This document shows positions 35,260 to 45,163 of a stretch of DNA of 64,000 nt, one piece after another (position 1 is the stretch's first letter; the number at the start of each line of letters is the position of its first letter). The position numbers were made by a program, and so were the translations under genes. The stretch covers positions 31,678-95,677 of the forward strand of contig MNCI01016614.1 of the NCBI GenBank assembly GCA_015680685.1, read 5' to 3'. The notes beneath the pieces are model-generated. The model made no database searches, was not told the origin of the DNA, and saw nothing but the letters and a program-made list of their open reading frames with translations. This DNA is from Gnetum montanum (Eukaryota > Streptophyta > Gnetopsida > Gnetales > Gnetaceae).

Positions 35260-36135
35260 AAAATGATAGCTTCAAGGGCGATTGAACCCATAATTAAAGT
35301 AGATTGTCAAAGAGGAGATCAAGTCACTCCTCAAGGCAGGATTCATCTACCCTATTGTATATAGTGAGTGGATTAGCCCACTCATGATTATGCCTAATAA
35401 AGGAGGCAAATGACTGGTGTGCATGACTTTCAACTACTCAACAGGGCAACTTTTGAAGACCATTTTTTATTGCCCTTTGTTAATAAGTGTTGGACACCAT
35501 TTCTGGGCATAGCTACTATAGCTTTTTGGATGGTTATAGTGGCTATAACCAAATCCAAATCACACTAGAGGACCAAGTGAAGATGACTTTCACAAGTCCT
35601 TGGGGAACTTTTGCTTACCGTCAAATGTCATTCGGTCTATGTAATGCCATAGCTACATTTCAACAATTAGTCCTTAGCATTTTCCAACAACAAATTACTA
35701 GTAGGGTAGAAGTCTTCATGGATGACTTTTGTTGCCTATGGAGCTATGTTGGAGTAAGCCCTAGACCATCTTGAGTAGGTTTTGAGGAGATGTGTTGAAA
35801 CAAACCTCTGGCTCAATTGGCAAAAGAGCCATCTTATGGTCTAGGAAGGCATAGTCTTGGGGCACTGTATCTCAAAAGTAGGAATTGAGGTGGACACTGA
35901 AAAGATAAGGGTCATCCAAGAAATAACTTGTAAACCAAAAATAGTTAAAGAAGTGTGGTCATTTCTTGGTCATACTGGCCACTACCGGTGCTTCTTCCAA
36001 AACTTTTCCAAAATTGCCAAGCCGTTAGTTGAATTAACAAATAAAGATGCACCATTTTTTTGGACCCTTCCATGTGAAACAACATTTCAGCAACTGAAGC
36101 AGAAGCTTGTTGAGACCCTAATTTTACAAGCACCT
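35260..36135 (+). pseudogene. element D reverse transcriptase
   Basis: Pieces in order are EEIKSLLKAGFIYPI, YSFLDGYSGYNQIQI, TFTSPWGTFAYRQMSFGLCN, VEVFMDDF (the YXDD-type catalytic box, here FMDD), then from 35,857 GHCISKVGIEVD and SFLGHTGHYRCFFQNFSKIA (thumb). Frames change near 35,480 and 35,775. The domain is of the non-chromovirus Ty3/Gypsy type as far as the motifs show. Confidence 0.88.
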
Positions 36136-36560
36136 GATTGGCCCAGACTATTTCATGTGATGACCGATGCATCAAATTATGCTTTGGGGGTAGTGCTTAC
36201 ATAGATGGATGATCAAAGATGTCCATATTACATTCACTGTGCAATCCAAAGTATCATAGGTGCACAGCTGAACTACACCACTATGGAAAAAGAGTTGATG
36301 GCTGTGGTGTTTGCCTTAGAAAAGTTTAGGCACTATGTGCTTGGTTATAAAGTGTTTGTGCACACAGATCATAGAACTATCTAGTTTTTAATGAATAAAC
36401 CAATGGTGAGCCCTTGTGTCATACCGTGACTCATGATTTTGCAAGAGTTCGATCTCACAATGGTAGATCAAAAGGGTGTGAAAAATGTGGTTGTCAACCA
36501 CTTATCATGGCTAAGATGGGATAATAAGGAGAAAGAGAGGTCCTTATCTAATTAATTTCC
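36136..36560 (+). pseudogene. element D RNase H
   Basis: VMTDASNYALGVVLT (first Asp), YTTMEKELMAVVFALEKFR, VFVHTDHRTI and NVVVNHLSWL correspond to the catalytic blocks of the Ty3-type RNase H that follows RT. In-frame stops are present. Confidence 0.85.
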
Positions 36561-36779
36561 TAATGAATATCTCTTTACAGGGGATATTAATGCATAAATT
36601 CCCAATAAACCAAATGATATGATGCCATTCTTATTTATTTGATCAAGCAAGAACTGCCGCAAGGGCTAGACACCCAAAAGAAACAATAGTTTCTTTACTA
36701 GGTTAAGCGTTTCATGGAAATCAATAGGAACCTTTACAAAGTATGTCCCAATGGCCTAGTACACTAGTGTGTCCTTGAC

Positions 36780-37785
36780 ACAGATCAACTACACATTCTC
36801 CAGGATGCTCACGAAGGCCCTTGTGGAGGCCATTATGCTGGGATATACACGATCATAAAAATCCTCATGGAAGGGTATTATTGGCCAACAATCTTTAGAG
36901 ATGCATACTAGTTTGTCTGTGCTTGTGATCCTTGTCAGAGAGATGGTGAAATGATAGCTTGAATGGAGGGGCCATAGCAATGGATTCAACCTCTCAAGCC
37001 ATTTGATATTTGGGGCATTTGACTTTATGGATCCCATCGCACCTATGTCAAATGGAAAGGCGTATATAATAGTCGTGGTTGACTATTGCACTAAGTGGGC
37101 AGAAGTAGTAGTCATCATTGACTGTACATCCACTACTGCTACTCGATTTGTAGAATAGAACATCATACATAGGTTTGGTATGGCTCATGAATTAGTTTTT
37201 AAAAATGGAACTCATTTCATAGGTGCCACTTCCTAAAAACTTATGTAGCGCTTGGGGGTTAAGTAAAAACTCATAACACCTTATAATCCTCAAGCCAATG
37301 GTCAAGCTGAAGTTACTAATTGGGAGATTAAAAAAATTATAACATGCACTATTAGCAAGTACCAAAAGAACTGGAGCACCAAACTAAATGATGCCCTTTG
37401 GGCCTATCGCTCCACATGGAAGCTTCCCATAGGTTATTCTCCCTATGACCTTGTGTACAATAAACTACCAACACTGCCCATTCAATCTGAGCTTCGTACA
37501 CTCTCTACAGCCTATGACCTTGACATGGATCTAAGTCTAGCATAAAAGGAAAAATTAATGAATCTCAACTTGCTAGATGAAAATTGATTAATGGCCCTAT
37601 CATCCAAAAAAGTGCATAAAGCATTCAACAAGAAATGCCATGACCTCAAAATAAGAAAATTCAAGTTTCAACCAGGAGACAAGGTTCTCTACTGGAATCC
37701 CACACACGTACCTCAACGAACCAAGTTTCAAAAGTTGTGGGAAGGACCTTACATTATCGAAGAGACTTTCCATTTGGGGCCATGA
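36780..37785 (+). pseudogene. element D integrase, no chromodomain
   Basis: The HHCC zinc-binding part is HILQDAHEGPCGGHYAG ... CDPCQRDGE. The core shows MDPIAPMSNGKAYIIVVVDY, CTKWAEVVV, the FKNGTHFIG box (DNGTHF with the Asp changed to Asn) and PYNPQANGQAEVTN with the catalytic Glu. LNDALWAYRSTWKLPIGYSP follows. The C-terminal open frame 37,591-37,785 has FQPGDKVLYWNPTHVPQRTK and LWEGPYII. No chromodomain precedes the element B insertion. The lost catalytic Asp and the stops make it inactive. Confidence 0.87.
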
Positions 37786-37789
37786 TCAT

Positions 37790-38579
37790 TGATGAGACGC
37801 GACTTACACTAGGCCACGATATCGCGTCCCGCTGCCATTTCTATAAATAAGAGGCGGCACTCCCTTCATTTCCCAATCCTGGCTAGTGTAGCGAAGCTCT
37901 GGCAGATTGATCACTCCAGATTTAGAATTTTTCCCCATGTGCCCACAGTAGGTGTCCTAGAGTGAACGGCTCTTTATTCGAGCAGCTTGTAACCTGAACC
38001 CAAGTTGTGTACGGCAATAAAGACGAACTTGATTGGATAAACCTTGCAGTACATGGTTTTATTACTTTATTTCCTGCTTTCCTAGTGCGTTCAAGTACGA
38101 CTTGATTACGAGTGTCTACGGACGTGTACGGCTAGTCAAGGAATCGGCTGCTTATCACATGTAGGCTAAATAGGTGCCTCAGTACGACCACTTTGAGCAC
38201 TTGTGTTACGTGCGGCGATCCCAGGAACGATTAGCGTTTGGTAAGCTGCAGTTGCATAGGTCAGGGTGTGTTCGGCAAGTGGGAACGGATGTTAACGCTA
38301 GTTAATTTAGACTTAGATCTTAGTTAGAGTTAGTTTAGTTTTTTCAACCCTTTCTCCTGGTAGCAGAGAAGATAAGCCGAAAATACCAAAAAAATCACAT
38401 ACCTCAGACTTGCTTAACCATACACTGTGACACATACAAGCAAGCCTGGGAAGACAACGAACGATTAACCCCAAGTGTTTCTTGTGGCGTTAAGGCATTT
38501 AGTCTACGGAGTTCGACCGGATCGCGCATGTACGCTCGTATTCGTATGGTGGAGTGTAGGGGTATCTCGCCTCTCATCA
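37790..38579 (+). repeat. element B 5' LTR (two internal deletions)
   Basis: Compared with the 3' LTR it lacks about 65-70 bases of the palindrome array, joined at repeated GATATCGCGTC motifs. It also lacks about 215 bases between repeated GTACGGCTAG/GCTGGC...AAGGAATCGGCTGCT modules. TATAAATA lies at about 37,842-37,849. Confidence 0.9.
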
Positions 38580-38580
38580 T

Positions 38581-38598
38581 TGGCGCCGTTGCCGGGGA
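38581..38598 (+). other. element B primer-binding site, tRNA-Asp
   Basis: TGGCGCCGTTGCCGGGGA is the exact complement of the 3' end of plant tRNA-Asp including CCA (TCCCCGGCAACGGCGCCA). It lies one base after the LTR and primes minus-strand synthesis. Confidence 0.9.
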
Positions 38599-38727
38599 CT
38601 AAGTGTTTTTTTTCGCCAATCTCACAGAAGGGATATCACTCACATCTTTGTTAGCATGAAACAATCCTTAGAGTTAATCAGTTAATTAAGAACAATAAAT
38701 AACGGTGAAGTTAGCACACCAGTAGAA

Positions 38728-41700
38728 ATGGCTTCTTCTCATGAAATCAACTCACCTAAGGACAATACAGGAGAAAGTCAGCATCATACGCATAATCGAA
38801 ATCAACCATGTCCTCAACAGGCTAAGGTCACATATACTCATACTGATGAGTATGTGCCAGATTTTACCTTTGTTTTCTATCAAGATGAGCAACTGCGGTG
38901 GAGAGACATGCAAGGTAACATTTTGTTACCTCCAGATTGCTCTGCTTACAACATGCTTTTCCGTGCCTTGGTACGGTATGGCATGCAAGAGCTGATTACT
39001 GAATACGTTGCGGATGACTACACTCTGAGGGATTATCAACCCACAAACGCCCAACGTATTCGGGATGCAAGGCAGGAGAGCCAACATTCACTACTAAAGG
39101 GCAAGGTTCCCCACGTCATTAGTGAAATAGGAGAAGAGGAACCCCTCACTATGGGTTTCTTAGTAAATGATGTTCCTCCTCCCCACTCTAGTGAAGAGGT
39201 TAGGCATCAGGGCCTTAGATCAACGATACATATTCCAGGCTCTGATCCCCGTGAGCACCAGCTGTTCACGACAGGAACAACTACTCGCACTAATGACGGA
39301 CTCGTTGATCGTCACAACGATCGGGACTGAAACAGCCGAAGAGAAGGTAAGAAACATCACCATGGTGATGGATCCCCTTCTTCTTCCCCTTCATCACATC
39401 ATTCACCCTCTCCTTCCACATCTGGGCGCAGCCACCATGAGCATAACGCGGAAAGTAAAGGTAGAAGAGATGAAATGCCTCGACAGGAAGGTCGAGAGGA
39501 GTTAGGACAAGGGCAAGGACGTAGGGAGAATAGGGAACCACAACGTAGACATCACAGACGTCATGAAAGAGATGATCATGACGAACCCCTATTCGCAACC
39601 CGAAGTATGCTTGATATTAGAGAGGCAGTTAGGATTCCCACAAGGCATTTAAAGGATAGTAGGATCAAGCGTTTGGACATAAATAATATCCCACGTTTTG
39701 AAGGGGGATACAACGCTGATCCTCAACATCATTTACAGGCATTCCACGATGCCTGTGCCTTGCAGAACATAGACAATGAGTGGCAGAAACTCAAGTTGTT
39801 CCCAAGGACACTCACTAAAGAAGCAGAAAGCTGGTACCGGTCCTTAGAACCGGAAACCATCAGGAGGTGGAGTACGATGCTTGAATTGTTCAACAACAAA
39901 TATCAAACGTACTCCAGAGTGTCTAACTTGCGTAAGCAGATCCAAGGCTGGAAACAAGGAGCTCATGAATCCTTGGATGCTGCCATGGCCCGTTACTACA
40001 CATTGCTACATCGTTGCCCGGGCCATGGGTACGCTAAGCGGGATCAACTTCGCCACCTCGTGGATGGGCTACGAAATGAAACGAGAAGAACTCTTGGGAC
40101 TTACGCCCAAGGGAGACTCTCCCAACTAAGAGCCCATGAAGTTGAAGTATTGTTGGAACAAGTAGCGCAAGAAGAGGGTGAGCTACGGAAAAGAGAAAGT
40201 GCGGAGGAATACAACCGTGATCCCTCCCTTCGTAAGAAGGGAGTGAAATTCTGTGATGAGGAGGATGAGTCACCACTCGAAGAGTTGGTGAACAGGAAAA
40301 CTGTGCCGATCCAAAAGTTAACAACGGAGGTATCGGCTAAGGTAGACCAAATGTGGGATTCCTTAGACTCACGAATAGAAACAGTCCTGAAAATTGTAGA
40401 AGAGTCTAAGGATGAGCAAAGTAGTGATAAAAGCAAAGACAAGCGGAGAAACTTTAACCCTGCACATAACAAGGGTAAGGGAAAAATCTCTAACTCCGAT
40501 GAGGCTGAAAATTCTGATTCAGACAATGACGGTGGATGTGAGGTCTGCTATTATGACCATCCTAAGGGATGTTGTCCAATTATCTCACATCTGCAGGAGT
40601 CTGGGGTGTATGCATTAAATCCAAGACTTAATCAACGGCAAACACCCAGAAGGTTACCTTATCCACAAGGTAACCCGAGGCAGTTCCACCAACCCTTGAC
40701 GTATTATCCAAGTGGAACACCTCCGCAGCCCATCGAGCAACATCAGCAGTGGCAATACCCACAGTCATGGGGGATGCCACAGCCAACACATCGATACCCT
40801 TACCGGCAGCCTGATCCTTATGGTTATTATGTGCAGCAGCCAGTTTCTCCAGGTGACGCTATGAGTCACACTCCACGCCGTCACTACTACGCTCGGGAGT
40901 ACTTCAGAAGGACTCCTTCTCCTCCGGGAGACATTCCACATTCTGTCCATCCTCTAACTCCACCCGCACCTTTTCCTCAAGTAGTTCCCATAACACCTCC
41001 TGCTCCAACAATGCAAGGGGAATTACCTACCCAACCGCAGCAACGTCACGCCGCGAGATCTGTAAATATTCAGAGTGTAAATATCCAACCGGACACTAGT
41101 TCTGGCGATAACTGTACAAAAAGGAGACCCTTTTTCAGAACTAGGAGCCCGGATAGGCTCTCGCAACAACAAGCGGACGGGTATATGTATAGGCCTCTAA
41201 CTACTAACACTTCGGAGCACCCTTCAGTCCAAGGGAATGTAACGCATACGGTTATGCTAACACATACCGTAACTGACTGGATCAAGGTAGGCCACCTTCC
41301 CAGGAAACTAACTGACCCTGGGAGTCCCTTTATTCATTTGCAGATCGCTGGGAATGCGCCACATCGAGCTCTTCTTGACTCAGGTTCCGGAGTCAACTTA
41401 ATTTCGCGAAAGATGTATCACGCCTGGAACCTGCCCCAACTTAAGAAGAGCAACATCCAACTAGAGCTGGCAGACCAGTCCATCACTATTCCCTTGGGTT
41501 TGGTGGAGGACGTTATCACCACTGTGTGTGGTTGGTCCTACCCAGCGGATTTCCTAGTGATCGATGTTAACAACAACGAAGGGGACTTCCCAATTATAAT
41601 GGGAAGGGCATGGCTAAGCACAGTAGATGCATGCCTTAGGATCCGTGATCTTTCCTTGGAAATCTCCAAGATAAACATATGTGGAAAGATCGAGAAGAGG

Positions 41701-42072
41701 ATAGTTCCATGCATCACATACAGTGATTCATCGGGTGATGACACGGAGGAAATGTCTCCATGTCACAGGTGTGCCCAGGAAACTCTGCAACAAAGATGCC
41801 TGTATGTAGCAACCACACAAGAAGTAGTAGACACCCCGTGGTTGACAGCTTCTCATAAGAGCAAACAAATATGCATGGAACGAACTGAGGCAACTCATGC
41901 CAACAACCGTGGCATAGACACATTGGAACGTGAGCGTCGCCAACTTCCACCCCTGAATTTAAGATCATCAATTGGGAGAAGTTGGGCACTGCTTAGAAAT
42001 TCAAATAGGCGCTCACTACTTCGGATCTCTCCCTCACAACTCAGTCATGGGGGAGATGGCCACCTATGCTAA
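38728..42072 (+). pseudogene. element B gag-protease polyprotein with one in-frame stop
   Basis: The frame runs 1,114 codons from ATG 38,728 with a single TGA at 39,328-39,330. The stretch 39,475-42,072 alone is an 865-residue open frame. Domains: N-terminal DEYVPDFTFVFYQDEQLRW motif (about residues 49-67), Retrotrans_gag (about 317-520: GGYNADPQHHLQAFHDAC, ESWYRSL, YQTYSRVSNLRKQIQGWKQ), acidic linker, zinc knuckle CEVCYYDHPKGCC from Cys604 (CX2CX3HX4C), Pro/Gln/Tyr-rich region (about 640-800), and aspartic protease with ALLDSGSGVNL (catalytic Asp884) and GDFPIIMGRAWLSTVDA. It ends soon after the protease by fusion across the pol deletion. Gag and protease could make particles. RT and integrase would have to come from another element. 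The stop may be a G-to-A change in a Trp codon or a readthrough site. Confidence 0.9.
42042..42059 (+). other. polypurine-tract-like motif at the end of the gag-protease frame
   Basis: CAGTCATGGGGGAGATGG matches the true tract at 44,080-44,092 (AGTCATGGGGGTA) over 11 bases. A similar motif ends the coding part of D (45,312-45,330) and A (25,676-25,692). Confidence 0.5.
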
Positions 42073-43682
42073 TCATATGGGGCCCTCAGTTCTTTTTCAG
42101 TTTTTGTTTTACACATTTTTGTTTTACAACGTTTTTGTTTTTCACATTTTTGTTTTACAATTTCTTTAACTTTTCTAATTTTTGTTTTACAAATTTCTTT
42201 AACTTTTCTTGTTTTTGTTTTACAACATCGTTATATTTTTCTATCTTTTTGTGTGTGTGTGTGTGTGTGTCATCCATCATGTAAATTCGTCACCCAATAA
42301 GTGTTCGGGCCGATGGGATGAACTGTTTTTCATTAATTGCTAATGTTTGGTTTTTACCTTTAAGTTACATTGTTGATACTAAGGTATGTTCTTTTGATAT
42401 GGCAGGCAATGAGATCACTTCATCCATCCATCCATCAAGTCTATGGTTTCCCTTGGCTTGGAAATGTACAGTTCCCTTCCAATAAGAACTTTAACGAACC
42501 AGTGACTGGGCATTTCTCAAACTAAGGAAGGACTCAAGGATTTGAAAAGGGTGTGACTTCAAGGGAACTTGGTGCTCTTGTGTTGGTCATTCACTTGGGT
42601 GCTTGGATGTTTTCTTCTTGGGTTTTCTTACCGTTCCGATGTAACCCAATAATCGGAAGCTGAGACAATAAAAATAAAGAAGTCTTTGCATGGTGTGGTC
42701 CCCACGCATAAAAACACAAAACAAAAAAAAAAAGAAAAAAAATGGAAAAACAGAAAAAAGAGAAGAAGAAAAAGCTAAAAAGCTAAAAGTGAGGATTCAA
42801 AGCACACCCCTTAGACGGAATAAATTTGGGCTACAAGCACTGGTTATGGAACCAAAGTGTTCCCTCTAACTAAGGCCCTTCTCGCTTCCCATTCTCTCTG
42901 TTGTTTCGTCGGAATGGTGGTGGCTTCTCGAAGTTGCATCCTTGTTACCCAAGTGGATGATTTAACCAACTGCATTGATGCGAAGTCACTGGAAGTGGTT
43001 GGTTTGAGGCCAGAGTTGGAATGAGATTCGCCAAGTCACATTAATCATGAAACACACAAGGGGCTGTACACCACCTTGTTCTTGGGATTCCATTCCACTT
43101 CTCTTCTTCCCATCCTTCTCTCCATTGTTCACCTCATTGCCGGTTGTATCATTGTATATACTTTGGTTGATGCTTTGTTTTCTTTTTGGTAAATTCTTCC
43201 GGTTAAGACTTTAACTCTTGTTTCCAAAGGACATTCCCCGAGCCTACGGACTCTTTGAATGTGGGATTGTCAGGGCATTAAGGGCATGAGCCTGCTTTGG
43301 GGAGGACCCACTGACATTCCTATTTGGAACACTAGTTAACTTCTTTTCCTTAACGTTTTGCAATTAATTATCATTTTTTGTTCATTTCCATCATGACATC
43401 CTTTTCTTGATGCCATAGTTGTCCCTTTTTACCTATCATTCCTATTCCTTTTCTCTCTCCATTCTAACGCTACCGGAGGTTCGCGATTAGTCATGGGGGT
43501 ACGGGGCCTGATTTTTCGATTTTTATCCTAAGCCCCGGATTTTTTCGTTTTTCTTCCTAACCCCTATACCTTCGGTAGTCATCATCTACATTTTCCCAGA
43601 TCCATATCAGCCATACCACAACTTAGCCAGTGAACCTAAACCGAAGCAAGGTATGCTTTACTTAATGATTCAATTACCCTTG
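42073..43682 (+). other. element B 3' non-coding region
   Basis: Order: repeats of TTTTTGTTTTACA (42,095-42,235), a (GT)n run (about 42,251-42,270), GTGTGACTTCAAGGGAACTTGG (about 42,550), an A-rich run (42,719-42,790), CACACCCCTTAGACGGAATAAA (about 42,803), TTTGGGGAGGACCCA (about 43,296) and a second GTCATGGGGGTACGGGG tract (43,490-43,506). The same landmarks recur in D and, in part, in A and C. No conserved protein was found. Confidence 0.65.
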
Positions 43683-43710
43683 CTAATATATGATGGTGTT
43701 GTGTGTGCAG
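43683..43710 (+). promoter_or_regulatory. branch point and splice acceptor (element B)
   Basis: GCTAATA (branch-like) is followed by GGTGTTGTGTGTGCAG ending at 43,710. The next base starts an ATG. It is positionally equivalent to the acceptors of A, C and D. Confidence 0.55.
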
Positions 43711-43917
43711 ATGGCAATCATACAACAACAGAATGGATCTGGAGCAGACACTTGGAATGGAGCAGCGCTGAAGCAGCATGCAAGGAGTGGAATTGATAAT
43801 GCGCTTACAGATGGACAACGAAAGGCGCAATCTCGGCGTTGGCAGCAACAAGACTCTTCTTCTTTCTTCTCTTCTATTCTCTCTCCTCTTTTCTCTCAGC
43901 TGCCAACTGTGGCCTGA
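43711..43917 (+). CDS. small ORF at the ORF2 position of element B
   Basis: 68 codons starting exactly at the splice junction: MAIIQQQNGSG ..., rich in Gln and Ser, ending SPLFSQLPTVA. It has no similarity that I can see to ORF2 of A or C and may be a truncated or replaced remnant, or chance. Listed because of its start position. Confidence 0.3.
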   Translation: MAIIQQQNGSGADTWNGAALKQHARSGIDNALTDGQRKAQSRRWQQQDSSSFFSSILSPLFSQLPTVA

Positions 43918-44079
43918 TGTCATTGTAATAAGGTGTTCACCCATGTTGTCATGAACACCAGTTTTTGTCAAGTCTTGTAATAAAGACCGTTCACATGTCA
44001 TCCCATTAGTTCCATTTCCCCTAATAATCCCATACCTACCTGATATCATTGTAAGGAACTCGAGGACGAGTTTTCATTC

Positions 44080-44092
44080 AGTCATGGGGGTA
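44080..44092 (+). other. element B polypurine tract
   Basis: AGTCATGGGGGTA lies immediately before the TGATGAGA start of the 3' LTR. It is preceded by the conserved GGACGAGTTTTCATTC, which also precedes the tract in A and D. Confidence 0.8.
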
Positions 44093-45163
44093 TGATGAGA
44101 CGCGACTTGCACTAGGCCGCGATATCGCGTCCCATGCGATATCGCGTACGCGATATCGCGTCTTCTCCTGCGATATCGCGTACGCGATATCGCGTCGCGC
44201 CGCCATTTCTATAAATAAGAGGCGGCACTCCCTTCATTTCCCAATCCTGGCTAGTGTAGCGAAGCTCTGGCAGATTGATCACTCCAGAGTTAGAATTTTT
44301 CCCCATGTGCCCGCAGTAGGAGTCCTAGAGTGAACGGCTCTTTATTCGAGCAGCTTGTAACCTGAACCCAAGTTGTGTACGGCAATAAAGACGAACTTGT
44401 TTGGATAAACCTTGCAGCACGTGGTTTCATTTATTGCTTTCTTTTCTGCTTTCCTAGTGCGTTCAAGTACGACTTGATTACGAGCGTCTACGGACGTGTA
44501 CGGCTAGTCAAGGAATCGGCTGCTTGACGCAATGCATGAGTACGACTCAATTACGAGCATTGGATGCTTGGTAACCCAGTAGCGTATTCCAGGATTCTGC
44601 GCTTGGTAACTCCCGGGTCTAATGTGTACGGCTAGTTGAGGAATCGGCTGCTCATTGCTAGGCTAGATCGTGTGATAAGTACGACTTAGTTACGAGCACC
44701 CACGGGTGTGTACGGCTGGCTAAGGAATCGGCTGCTTATCACACGTAGGCTAAATAGGTGCCTCAGTACGACCACTTCGAGCACTTGCGTTACGTGTGGC
44801 GATCCCAGTAACGATTAGCGTTTGGTAAGCTGCAGTTGCATAGTTCAGGGTGTGTCCGGCAAGTGGGAACGGATGCTGACGCTAGTTAATTTAGACTTAG
44901 ATCTTAGTTAGAGTTAGTTTAGTTTTCTCAACCCTTTCTCCTGGTAGCATAGAAGATAAGCCGAAAATACCAAAAAAATCACATACCTCAGACTTGCTTA
45001 ACCATACACCGTGACACATACAAGCAAGCCTGGGAAGACAACGAACGATTAACCCCAAGTGTTTCTTGTGGCGTTAAGGCATTTAGTCTACGGAGTTCGA
45101 CCGGATAGCGCGTGTACGCTCGTATTCGTATGGTGGAGTGTAGGGGTATCTCGCCACTCATCA
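44093..45163 (+). repeat. element B 3' LTR (most complete LTR of the family)
   Basis: It runs from TGATGAGACGCG to GCCACTCATCA. It has two perfect 24-base palindromes (44,136-44,159 and 44,170-44,193), TATAAATA at 44,210-44,217 and three tandem modules at about 44,465-44,525, 44,547-44,655 and 44,678-44,740. Each module begins AGTACGACT(T/C)...TTACGAGC and ends AAGGAATCGGCTGCT. Confidence 0.92.
44105..44197 (+). promoter_or_regulatory. U3 palindrome array with two perfect 24-base palindromes
   Basis: CGATATCG units spaced closely, all CpG-rich, end about 13 bases before the TATA box at 44,210. Each 24-base palindrome is two GCGATATCGC units around GTAC and could form a hairpin or bind a dimeric protein. 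Confidence 0.75.

Larger units (their letters stand above)
37790..45163 (+). mobile_element. element B: young gag-protease-only Ty3/Gypsy, TSD ATCAT
   Basis: It is inserted in element D just after the integrase frame, with ATCAT at 37,785-37,789 and 45,164-45,168. LTRs are 37,790-38,579 and 44,093-45,163. Apart from two deletions in the 5' LTR they are nearly identical in the parts I compared, so this is the youngest insertion of the nest. It has a perfect primer-binding site, a nearly intact gag-protease frame and a polypurine tract, but no RT, RNase H or integrase. The region corresponding to D 35,030-37,785 plus the start of D's 3' part is cleanly missing. Confidence 0.93.

Noticed and set aside
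36780-37785. Chromodomain at the integrase C-terminus
   Set aside because: The C-terminal frame ends LWEGPYII...FHLGP with no aromatic-cage chromodomain pattern before element B.
43636-44049. 137-codon minus-strand frame in the 3' part of element B
   Set aside because: It runs antisense to the splice acceptor and small ORF, has no motif and is absent from elements A and D.
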